A stretch of 64,000 nucleotides of DNA from Halomonas ventosae (GTDB lineage: Bacteria; Pseudomonadota; Gammaproteobacteria; Pseudomonadales; Halomonadaceae): assembly GCF_004361885.1 (NCBI RefSeq), contig NZ_SNWH01000003.1, positions 176,928 through 240,927 on the forward strand, given 5' to 3'. Under the pieces are notes generated by a model, which worked only from the letters and a program-made list of their open reading frames with translations, was not told the DNA's origin and searched no databases. Shown here in pieces: positions 56,910-64,000 of this stretch. Positions within the stretch are counted from its first letter, which is position 1; every line of letters begins with the position of its first letter. A program made the translations under genes and the position numbers.

Positions 56910-58109
56910 ATGAGCCATCCGACACCCGCGCCCGGCACTCAGCACCAGCCGCCGGCACAGGAGCGCAACACCCAGGCCCGTCAGGCCCACCAGGTCACGC
57001 TGATCGGCGCTGCCATCGACCTGGTGGTCGGCGTGGCCAAGATGATTACCGGATTCATCGTAGGCTCGGCGGCGCTGGTAGCCGACGGCATCCACTCCTT
57101 TTCGGATATCCTGACGGATCTGTTCGTCATCGCCGCCACTCACTTCGGACGCCAGGAGCCTGACAAGAACCACCCCTATGGCCATGGCCGCATCGAGACC
57201 CTGGCCACCCTGTGGCTGGGCAGCGTGCTGATCTTCGTCGCTGGCGCCATTGCCTGGTCGAGCATCACCCGACTGGTGGCCGGGGCGGCGGTGCCCGCAC
57301 CGGGCCCGTGGGCCTTCGCCATCGCCGTGGTGGCGCTGCTCGCCAAGGAGTGGATCTTTCGCTACACCCTGCGCGTGGCAAGACGGATCAATTCGCGACT
57401 GCTCGAGGCCAATGCCTGGCACTCGCGCTCCGATGCACTGTCCACGGTGGTGGTGCTGGTGGGTCTGGTGGCGGCCCAGTTCGGCGTGGGCTGGATGGAC
57501 GGCGTGGCCGCTGTCGTCGTGGGGCTGATGGTCGGCCAGGTCGGCGGACGCCTGCTGTGGGAGTCTAGCCAGGAGCTCATCGACACGGCGCTGCCCCTTG
57601 CCCAGCGCGAGCGCATGCAGGAGATCGCCGAGCGTGTTCCCCACGTCAACGGAGTGCATGATTTGCGCACCCGCAAGCTCGGCAGCGATGTAATCCTCGA
57701 CCTACACATCGTGGTACCGCCGCGGGTCACCGTCTCCGAGGCCCACGAGATTGGCAATGAGGTGAGCCGACAGCTACGCGATACCTTCACGGAGCTGGCC
57801 GACGTCACCTTCCACATCGATCCCGAAGACGATGCGGGCGAGCTCGAGCACAGCCTGCGCCCTGGCCTGCCGCTGCGCAGCGACGTGGTAAAGCTCCTCG
57901 ATGACACCTGGCACGGACTACCCGTCTGGCATGCCCGGGTCGCGATGGATCTTCATTACCTGGATAACCAGGTGGATGTCTCCCTCTACCTCGACGCGCT
58001 ACCCGACGGCCAGAGCCTCAATGACGTGGCCAGCGAACTGCGCCATGCCGCCCGCAACCTCGAGTGGCTAGGCCGGCTGCGGGTCTGGCTGGGTCCCGGC
58101 AAGGGCTGA
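56910..58109 (+). CDS. Cation diffusion facilitator family metal exporter
   Basis: Transporter of 399 residues, longer than FieF (300) because of a C-terminal extension. Six membrane helices are visible, with metal-site residues in VADGIHSFSDILTD (Asp59, His62, Asp66) and HPYGHGRIETL at 88-98. The cytosolic C-terminal domain (about 210-300) has VPHVNGVHDLRTRKLGSDVI and DVTFHIDPEDD, normal for ZT dimerisation modules, and a further domain of about 90 residues with DTWHGLPVWHARV is added. It probably exports Zn2+ or Fe2+; the metal is inferred. Ribosome site is weak. Confidence 0.88.
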   Translation: MSHPTPAPGTQHQPPAQERNTQARQAHQVTLIGAAIDLVVGVAKMITGFIVGSAALVADGIHSFSDILTDLFVIAATHFGRQEPDKNHPYGHGRIETLATLWLGSVLIFVAGAIAWSSITRLVAGAAVPAPGPWAFAIAVVALLAKEWIFRYTLRVARRINSRLLEANAWHSRSDALSTVVVLVGLVAAQFGVGWMDGVAAVVVGLMVGQVGGRLLWESSQELIDTALPLAQRERMQEIAERVPHVNGVHDLRTRKLGSDVILDLHIVVPPRVTVSEAHEIGNEVSRQLRDTFTELADVTFHIDPEDDAGELEHSLRPGLPLRSDVVKLLDDTWHGLPVWHARVAMDLHYLDNQVDVSLYLDALPDGQSLNDVASELRHAARNLEWLGRLRVWLGPGKG

Positions 58110-58198
58110 GGCAAGGATCGCATGCGCCTCACGCGTCTCGCATAAGATATCTACGCCCCCTAGACTCGAACAACCGCTCGCTCATCCAGGCCCACTAC

Positions 58199-58906
58199 AT
58201 GCCGCCGCCTTCCCACCGAACCCTCGATTCGCCCGGGCGCCGCCGTTTCCTGTCGACGCTCGGTAGCCTGTCGCTGGCTATCGGCTTGGGGCTGCAGCCA
58301 TCCTCAGCGCAGGCCGACTTCTCAGTGCAGCGCCTGCGCCAAAGCATGCAGCGACTCTATGGCCCGCGGGGGTTATCGAGTCTCGAGGCATGGTTCGCCC
58401 TGGTCGAGCGTCTGGCTGGCGCCGACCTGCGCACCCAACTCGAGGGCGTCAATGATTTCTTCAATCGTCGCATCCGCTGGATCGACGACATCCATGTCTG
58501 GGGGCAAGAGGATTACTGGGCGACACCGCTTGAGGCCCTGGGCCGAGGTGAAGGCGACTGCGAAGACTATTCGATTGCCAAGTACGTCACGCTCAAGGAG
58601 TTGGGAATACCTGACGACCAGCTGCGCATGATCTACGTGCGCGCACGCATCGGGCGCAGCAGCATCACCCAGGCCCACATGGTGTTGGGTTGGTACCAGA
58701 CCCCTTCAGTACAGCCGCTGGTGCTCGACAACCTGGTACCGACCATCACGCCGGCCGAGCTACGTACCGATCTCGACCCGTTATTCAGCTTCAACAGTGA
58801 CGGTCTGTGGGCGGGTGGCAGCAGTCAGTCCCGCGCCGATCCACTGGCCAGGCTGTCACGCTGGCGCAGCGTCATCGAGCGCATGCGCGAACAGGGATTC
58901 ATCTGA
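58199..58906 (+). CDS. lapG: LapG-type periplasmic cysteine protease
   Basis: Transglutaminase-like cysteine protease of 235 residues that releases LapA-class adhesins from the cell surface. The catalytic triad is Cys121 (GEGDCEDYS), His160 (TQAHMVL) and Asp177 (VLDNL), with spacing like P. fluorescens LapG. The N-terminus SPGRRRFLSTLGSLSLAIGL then SAQA contains an RRxFL pattern, suggestive of Tat export, though Sec cannot be excluded. It lies 89 bases after the CDF gene and 33 before lapD, the usual pairing. Confidence 0.93.
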   Translation: MPPPSHRTLDSPGRRRFLSTLGSLSLAIGLGLQPSSAQADFSVQRLRQSMQRLYGPRGLSSLEAWFALVERLAGADLRTQLEGVNDFFNRRIRWIDDIHVWGQEDYWATPLEALGRGEGDCEDYSIAKYVTLKELGIPDDQLRMIYVRARIGRSSITQAHMVLGWYQTPSVQPLVLDNLVPTITPAELRTDLDPLFSFNSDGLWAGGSSQSRADPLARLSRWRSVIERMREQGFI

Positions 58907-58939
58907 TTCGGGTGCCGTACCCGTAGGGAGAACAACGAC

Positions 58940-60859
58940 ATGTCGCTTATCAAGCAGCTCTGGCTCACCGTCATCTTCATCTTGCTGCTCGCCTTCGGCG
59001 GCAGCCTGTTCATCAGCGTAACCTCCAGCCGTCATTACATCGAGCAGGAAGTCGAGATCAAGAACCGCGACAACGCTAACGCCCTGGCGTTGACCATGAG
59101 CCAGATGGATAAGGATCCGGTGACCATTGGTCTATTACTGGCCGCCCAGTTCGACACCGGCCACTACCGACGCATCGAGTTGCGTGACCCACAGGGCGAG
59201 ATCATCGATCTTCGCGAGGGTCCTGAAGGGGTGACAGACGTACCAGCCTGGTTCGTCGAACTGGTGGACTTCGAGGTCGTGCCAGGCCGCGCCGTGATCC
59301 AGGACCGCTGGAGACAGTACGGCACCCTCATCCTGCAGAGTCAGCACAGTTACGCTTACCGATCCCTGTGGCGGAGCACCCTCGCGCTGTTGGGCTGGTT
59401 TTTCCTCGCCGCTGTGCTCAGCTTGCTGCTGGCCGGGTGGATCGTCCGCACCATCCGCCAGCCATTGCGTCATGTCGTCCAACAGGCTCAGCAGATCGGT
59501 GAACGGCGCTTCACTACCCTTCCCGCCCCGCGCACCCGCGAGTTGCGCGAAGTGGTGATGGCCATGAATCAGCTCTCCAGGGCGGTACGCGACATGCTTG
59601 GCGAAGAGAGCCAGAAGCTCGACCTGCTGCGTCGTCGCCTGCAGCACGACAGCGTGACCGGCGCGCTCAAGCGCGACGCCTTTCTCGACCAGTTACAGAC
59701 CCACCTGGAGAGCCAGGATAGCCGAGCCAGCGGCACCCTGGCCCTGGTGCGCCTGGCCCGGCTGGCAGAGGTCAACGAGCGACTGGGACACGGCGACACC
59801 GATGCCCTGCTGCACGTGCTCGCCAACCGTCTGGAGCAATTCGGCAAGGTGTGCGGCGGCGGGGTCGTCGGACGCCTGAATGGCAGCGACTTCGCCCTGC
59901 TGCTGCCCGGCAGCCATGATCTGGAAACATTGCGTGATGAGCTCGGCAAGCGGTTCACTGAGCTGCGACAGCATAACCCCGTGCCACTCGGCCTGCCGGC
60001 AGCGCTGATCGACTATGCCCAAGGTGACCAACGACGCTTACTGCTGGCCAGCCTCGACGGCGCCCTTTCGGCTGCCGAGAGCCGTGGCGACCAGAGCCTG
60101 GTTATCGCTCAGGGCCCGCAACGCCTCAGCCTATTCACCAGCCATGACGAATGGCGCTGCGCCCTTCACGAGGCAATGAGCAAGGGCATCTCTCTCGCTC
60201 GCTATCCGGTGCTGGATAGCGAGGGCAAGCTCCTGCACTTCGAAAGCCCCTCGCGGCTGCGACTGAACAGCGAGTGGCAGCCGGCCGGCGTGTTCATGCC
60301 CTGGATCTCGCGGCTCGAGCTCAACAGCCAGTTTGACCTGGCGGTAATCGACGAGGCGGTGCGAGATATCAGTCAACGCCACGAACCGCTAGGCATCAAC
60401 CTCTCAGCTGCTTCGATCCAGGATGCTCGCTTCGTCATGGAGCTTCAAGCACGTCTCAAGGCCCGGCCAGAAGTCGCTGAGCGCCTCTGGCTGGAGATCC
60501 CCGAATCCCTGGCAATCCATGACCTGGCCCGCTTCCGCAGTCTGTGCCAAGCATTGCAGCCGCTCGGTTGTCGGATCGGCCTTGAACACGTAGGCGCCGA
60601 GTTCACTCGAATCGCCGATCTTCAGGATCTAGGGCTTGCCTACCTCAAGATCGACAGAACCCTGATAAAAGAGGTCAACAAGGTCGCCGAGCAGCAGACC
60701 ATTCTGCGCGGCATGGCCACGCTCTGCCATTCCCTGGGCATCCTGGCCATCGGCGAGGGGGTTGAGAACCTCGACGAGGCCAGCATGCTCTTCGAGCTGG
60801 GACTGGATGGCGCCACCGGCCCCGGCATTCGTCAGCACGACAAGCCGACGGACTGCTGA
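58940..60859 (+). CDS. lapD: LapD-type c-di-GMP receptor with degenerate GGDEF and EAL domains
   Basis: Inner-membrane protein of 639 residues. A membrane helix (8-27), a periplasmic LapD/MoxY domain (28-146), a second helix (147-168), HAMP (168-220), a GGDEF domain (230-390) whose signature is RLNGSDF instead of GGDEF, and an EAL domain (400-630) whose EAL is replaced by ESP at 435-437. Both should be non-catalytic; the EAL part would bind c-di-GMP, changing the periplasmic domain so it holds LapG. Trp124 in DRWRQYG corresponds in position to P. fluorescens Trp125, which contacts LapG. GGGAG precedes the start. Confidence 0.93.
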   Translation: MSLIKQLWLTVIFILLLAFGGSLFISVTSSRHYIEQEVEIKNRDNANALALTMSQMDKDPVTIGLLLAAQFDTGHYRRIELRDPQGEIIDLREGPEGVTDVPAWFVELVDFEVVPGRAVIQDRWRQYGTLILQSQHSYAYRSLWRSTLALLGWFFLAAVLSLLLAGWIVRTIRQPLRHVVQQAQQIGERRFTTLPAPRTRELREVVMAMNQLSRAVRDMLGEESQKLDLLRRRLQHDSVTGALKRDAFLDQLQTHLESQDSRASGTLALVRLARLAEVNERLGHGDTDALLHVLANRLEQFGKVCGGGVVGRLNGSDFALLLPGSHDLETLRDELGKRFTELRQHNPVPLGLPAALIDYAQGDQRRLLLASLDGALSAAESRGDQSLVIAQGPQRLSLFTSHDEWRCALHEAMSKGISLARYPVLDSEGKLLHFESPSRLRLNSEWQPAGVFMPWISRLELNSQFDLAVIDEAVRDISQRHEPLGINLSAASIQDARFVMELQARLKARPEVAERLWLEIPESLAIHDLARFRSLCQALQPLGCRIGLEHVGAEFTRIADLQDLGLAYLKIDRTLIKEVNKVAEQQTILRGMATLCHSLGILAIGEGVENLDEASMLFELGLDGATGPGIRQHDKPTDC

Positions 60860-60928
60860 CCACGACACAGGCTGGCACTGTGGAGAATGCTGGGCTGAGC
60901 TGTTGTCATCACGGCCCTTTTACCGGCG

Positions 60929-61267
60929 CTAGATGACGCCACTTCCCTCGTCGCTGCCGGACATCAGTTGCAGGCCATTGAGCCGACGACGCAATGATTG
61001 GCGTTCCATCACCTTATCCCGCGCCGGTTCCGGCAGGTCAGTGAAGCTGATCACCCCCTTGTCCATCAACAGTTCGATCACATCCTCCAGTACCCGCACG
61101 AAGGCCAGATCTGAGGCCTGGAAGTGCTCCTGTCCACGACTTACTTCACTGCCCATCAAGAAGGCAATCAGCTCCGGTGAATCGGACGGCAGGTATTCGC
61201 TACACTCGAGTGTCTCATCCCGACTGACCAGCGCGATGCCACCTGCGTCGTCGCGTTTAATGTACAT
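60929..61267 (-). CDS. Conserved small protein of unknown function (tryptophan-synthase-beta-like annotation)
   Basis: Protein of 112 residues starting MYIKRDDAGGIALVSRDETL. The C-terminal part ASDLAFVRVLEDVIELLMDK and GVISFTDLPEPARDKVMERQ resembles a gammaproteobacterial family annotated as tryptophan synthase subunit beta-like, although it has no similarity to the enzyme that I can see and no PLP site. It is probably a soluble helical protein. It lies downstream of the adhesin gene on the same strand, separated by a terminator, and converges with lapD. Confidence 0.75.
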   Translation of the reverse strand: MYIKRDDAGGIALVSRDETLECSEYLPSDSPELIAFLMGSEVSRGQEHFQASDLAFVRVLEDVIELLMDKGVISFTDLPEPARDKVMERQSLRRRLNGLQLMSGSDEGSGVI

Positions 61268-61302
61268 AGTGACTCTCCGAACACAGGTAATAGCAGGTTA
61301 AC

Positions 61303-61333
61303 AAAATGCCCCGCCCGGGTAGCCGGGAGGGGC
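61303..61333 (-). terminator. Intrinsic terminator of the adhesin gene
   Basis: A stem of 11 bp with one mismatch, GCCCCGCCCGG (61308-61318) / CCGGGAGGGGC (61323-61333), loop GTAG, with ATTTTGT following on the minus strand. It lies 19 bases beyond the adhesin stop. Confidence 0.75.
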
Positions 61334-61351
61334 AAAATACTGTCTAAACGA

Positions 61352-64000
61352 TCAATGATCGATGGAGTTATTCGATGTATTCAAATCCTCGTGTGAGGCA
61401 GGAAAATACGTAGGTGTATCGACCTGTTCCCCAGAAGATGGCGATTTTTTTGCCTCATGAGAGTCAGAGCTGTCCTCCTGAAAAAGAACATCACCCTCAC
61501 TCGAGAGTACGTCTTCAGCGCTTAGCGTATTTTCTGAGTCATTGCCAGCCTGGGTCGTGGTTTGCGCACTCTCTTCTAATGGCCCAGAGGATTCAGCAGC
61601 GTCTTCTGATTCCTCCTCCTCTTTAATGTCCAGTGATAGCGGCTCATCCTCCTCGGGAAGCAGCCCGATCTCAGGGTTATCCTCCGAGAACTCAGACCCT
61701 GGGCTGTCGGCAAAGCTGGTACTCTCGCCGATGGTCACCTGCGATTGGTCATGCACTACCTTGTCGCTACCTTCATTGTTACGGGCTTCGCTTTCTGAAT
61801 CGAAGTTGAGCTCAATGCTCTCCACACCCAACTCATCCACAGACACCAGTTCATCTTCGTTGGTGCCGGTAGCATGCCGCTCACCGTTACCCTCGCCCTT
61901 CTGGTCACCATGACTATGACTACCGGCAATACCGTTTTCCAGGCCCCCGTCGTCATCCCGGTTACCGTCGTCATCCCGGTTACCGTCGTCATCCCGGTTA
62001 CCGTCGTCATCCCGGTTACCGTCGTCATCCCGGTCACCGGCGTCATCCCGGTCACCGGCGTCATCCCGGTCACCGGCGTCATCCCGGTTACTGGCGTCAT
62101 CCCGGTTACTGGCGTCATCCCGGTCGCCGGCGTCATCCCGGTTACCCTCATCAACCAAGTTATCATCGTTGATCGGTGGTATTTCATAGTTCGCTAGATT
62201 GCTGATGGAATCCACAGTCAGGGTGGCGCTGTCCGTGTCACCGTAAGCATCCACGACAGTGTAATCAAAGCTTTCCTGAAGCGTGATGTCAGTAAGGAAG
62301 TAGTCTCCGCCATCGCTTTTAACATTACTTTGCTGGTAAGGAAGCCCCTCAAACGCAATGTAACGAAAATCACCTGCCTCCTCAGCCGAGACGTTCACTC
62401 GACCGATATTATTGCTACCGATCCGGAAAGTGACATCACTTGAGCCAAAGCTACCGCTGCCGGCTAACTCGCCTGGTTCATTGTAGGTATACCAGGCACC
62501 GCTTTCTCCGCCTTTTTCATTACTGAACAGATTGCTGACGCCAAATGAGAAGCCTGCACCTTTGATGCTGTCTCCCATATCAGCGACCAGGACTTCGCCA
62601 TTATCGTTGATCTGCGCGGGTACTGGACGACCACTACTTCCCGCAACTCCAACCCCTTTGCCGTCGCTCACCTGCACACGCTGCATGGCGTCGGTATCAA
62701 GCGTAAAGTTATTCAGCAAATTGCTTTTCAGGTTGCCGTCGCCTTCGGTAAAACCATAAAGCACTGGTTGAGGTTGGCTGGAGACATAGTCGTAACTACC
62801 GTCGCCATTAAGCGTTAGCGTACCGAACTGACCTTGGATGGACCCCCCGACATTTTCGGTACTACCTTCGACGGCGCTAACTGTCAGCGGATCGTCATCC
62901 GGGTCAGAGTCATTCGACAATACGCCGTTATTATCATCAACATTCAGCGTTTCATCGAAAGCAACTTGGTTGGTGTCATCTTGGGCGTCCGGTGGCTGGT
63001 TGGCTTTTTCGTCGTCGACGATGGTGGCGTCGGCGCTGTCATTACCCACTAGGTCGGAGCCGGCAGTGAGGCTGAATGTTTCATCACCTTCGTTGACGTC
63101 GTCCTGGATGGTGTCGACGCTGACGCTCAGCGTGGTAATGCCGGCCGGCACGGTGTAGCTGCCGTTGGCGTTGGCGGTGAGGGTTTTCGTGGTGCCGTCG
63201 GCGTCTTCGTAGCTGACGGTCATGTCGCCTATGTCACTCGCTTCGGCGTTACTCAGCACGGTGTCGATGTTCAGATCGTGGTCGGCTTCGAGGGCGTTGC
63301 TCAGGGTCACGTTGAACATGGCGGGGTTGCCTTCGTTGACATCGCCACCGCCGGTCACCGCGATCGTCGGGCCGTCGTTCTGGGCGGTATAAGTCGGCGT
63401 CGCCGCGGCATTGGCGGTGGCGTTGGCGCTGTCGGTGGCAGTCAGGCTCACCGCGGGCAGCTCGGTGCCGGCGTTGATGGCGTCGACGCCGGCCTGGGTG
63501 AGCACCACGTTCTCGCCGTCGAAGGCGTAGTAACCGTCGTTATTCGTGCCCGGCGTGAAGGTCACTTGGCCGCCACCGGCGGTCAGGGCGCCGTCTTCTT
63601 CGTCGCTCGCCGTGAACGTCGCCACGCTCTGGCCCGCCACGGCGTCGTTTTCGTTGAACGCGGGTTCGGCAGTGACCGCGATCGTCGGGCCGTCGTTCTG
63701 GGCGGTATAAGTCGGCGTCGCGGCGGCATTGGCGGTGGCGTTGGCGCTGTCGGTGGCAGTCAGGTTCACCGCGGGCAGCTCGGTGCCGGCGTTGATGGCG
63801 TCGACACCGGCCTGGGTGAGCACCACGTTCTCGCCGTCGAAGGCGTAGTAGCCGGCGTCGTTGCTACCTGGGCTGAAGGTCACTTGGCCGCCACCGGCGG
63901 TCAGGGCGCCGTCTTCTTCGTCACTGGCGCTGAAGGTGGCGACGCTCTGGCCCGCCACGGCGTCGTTTTCGTTGAACGCAGGCGCCGCGGTCACGTCGAT
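61352..64000 (-). CDS. Large repeat-rich surface adhesin, C-terminal part (N-terminus outside window)
   Basis: At least 882 residues, open at the window edge. Order from the visible N-terminal side: two and a part near-identical repeats of about 106 residues ([34 protein letters not shown]), a Calx-beta-like domain ([16 protein letters not shown]), a VCBS-like unit ([26 protein letters not shown]), an unknown block, then [19 protein letters not shown], an Asp-rich hexapeptide array, a [15 protein letters not shown] segment and an acidic tail ending SNNSIDH. No glycine-rich RTX nonapeptides are visible. Together with LapG and LapD next door it is probably a type I-secreted LapA-like biofilm adhesin; the LapG cut site would be near the missing N-terminus. 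Confidence 0.9.
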   Translation of the reverse strand: MDVTAAPAFNENDAVAGQSVATFSASDEEDGALTAGGGQVTFSPGSNDAGYYAFDGENVVLTQAGVDAINAGTELPAVNLTATDSANATANAAATPTYTAQNDGPTIAVTAEPAFNENDAVAGQSVATFTASDEEDGALTAGGGQVTFTPGTNNDGYYAFDGENVVLTQAGVDAINAGTELPAVSLTATDSANATANAAATPTYTAQNDGPTIAVTGGGDVNEGNPAMFNVTLSNALEADHDLNIDTVLSNAEASDIGDMTVSYEDADGTTKTLTANANGSYTVPAGITTLSVSVDTIQDDVNEGDETFSLTAGSDLVGNDSADATIVDDEKANQPPDAQDDTNQVAFDETLNVDDNNGVLSNDSDPDDDPLTVSAVEGSTENVGGSIQGQFGTLTLNGDGSYDYVSSQPQPVLYGFTEGDGNLKSNLLNNFTLDTDAMQRVQVSDGKGVGVAGSSGRPVPAQINDNGEVLVADMGDSIKGAGFSFGVSNLFSNEKGGESGAWYTYNEPGELAGSGSFGSSDVTFRIGSNNIGRVNVSAEEAGDFRYIAFEGLPYQQSNVKSDGGDYFLTDITLQESFDYTVVDAYGDTDSATLTVDSISNLANYEIPPINDDNLVDEGNRDDAGDRDDASNRDDASNRDDAGDRDDAGDRDDAGDRDDDGNRDDDGNRDDDGNRDDDGNRDDDGGLENGIAGSHSHGDQKGEGNGERHATGTNEDELVSVDELGVESIELNFDSESEARNNEGSDKVVHDQSQVTIGESTSFADSPGSEFSEDNPEIGLLPEEDEPLSLDIKEEEESEDAAESSGPLEESAQTTTQAGNDSENTLSAEDVLSSEGDVLFQEDSSDSHEAKKSPSSGEQVDTPTYFPASHEDLNTSNNSIDH
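61947..62144 (-). repeat. 18-bp tandem repeats coding for Asp-rich hexapeptides
   Basis: Eleven tandem 18-bp units such as CCGTCGTCATCCCGGTTA encode the hexapeptide DD(A/D)(G/S)(N/D)R. Five consecutive copies towards the C-terminus are DDDGNR. The DxDxDG-like order resembles thrombospondin type 3 calcium loops. Coding, not an RNA repeat array. Confidence 0.85.
63343..63978 (-). repeat. 318-bp tandem repeats in the adhesin gene
   Basis: Two near-identical 318-bp units, each ending at an identical 18-base sequence (63643-63660 and 63961-63978). A further unit is expected beyond the window. They encode the 106-residue adhesin repeats. The edges given are approximate. Confidence 0.8.

Noticed and set aside
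61947..62144. CRISPR-like array of 18-bp repeats
   Set aside because: The repeats are contiguous with no spacers and lie in frame inside the adhesin gene, coding for hexapeptides.

Overview
The window is a GC-rich stretch of chromosome from a gammaproteobacterium, most likely Halomonas or another member of the Halomonadaceae. I base this on protein-level resemblance: a MvaT-type H-NS protein, a fused TyrA-AroA enzyme, the gyrA-serC-pheA-tyrA/aroA-cmk-rpsA order known from pseudomonads, and a CigR-type protein. Genes are densely packed on both strands. I saw no rRNA or tRNA genes, insertion sequences, prophage or CRISPR.

Layout. 1-6.4 kb: end-truncated cydA (cyanide-insensitive bd oxidase type), a Ca2+/Na+ antiporter, and a pqiABC envelope lipid-transport operon. 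6.5-13.3 kb: RhlE-type helicase, a small unknown protein, a frameshifted CynX-type transporter, type I asparaginase, an SRPBCC protein, a U32 tRNA hydroxylation protein (TrhP-like) and a small cysteine-cluster protein. 13.3-18.4 kb: a leftward operon DUF1289-miaE-giant regulator; the regulator joins a BTAD DNA-binding half, a degenerate nucleotide-cyclase domain, a STAND/AAA ATPase and a helical repeat tail. 18.7-30.1 kb: acnB, an RraA-family gene, a Lon-like protease with a universal stress protein, cigR-like, and divergent ppsA/ppsR. 30.2-39 kb: glutarate catabolism (CoA-transferase and glutaryl-CoA dehydrogenase), a valine-catabolic operon, a divergent LiuR-type MerR regulator with a perfect palindrome in the shared promoter region, and an acyl-CoA synthetase.

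39-43.8 kb: nagZ-hpt leftward, and pilD-coaE-yacG followed by a gene whose product aligns by eye along its whole length with the Tus replication-fork-arrest protein. 43.9-54.5 kb: mvaT, then the leftward gyrA-serC-pheA-tyrA/aroA-cmk-rpsA cluster. 54.8-60.9 kb: rdgC, an acyltransferase, a CDF metal exporter, then lapG and lapD. 61-64 kb: a small conserved protein and the C-terminal 880-odd residues of a very large repeat adhesin running off the window end.

How they work together. LapG (periplasmic protease), LapD (c-di-GMP receptor with degenerate GGDEF and EAL domains) and the neighbouring adhesin look like a biofilm adhesin-retention system. The gyrA-rpsA block couples DNA topology, aromatic and serine biosynthesis, nucleotide kinase and ribosomal protein production. 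The 30-39 kb block is a branched-chain and dicarboxylic acid degradation region. The least ordinary items are the Tus homolog in a coaE-yacG operon, the BTAD/cyclase-like/AAA regulator sharing an operon with the tRNA hydroxylase MiaE, and an adhesin C-terminus in which a VCBS unit appears split by an extra domain and followed by an Asp-rich hexapeptide array.
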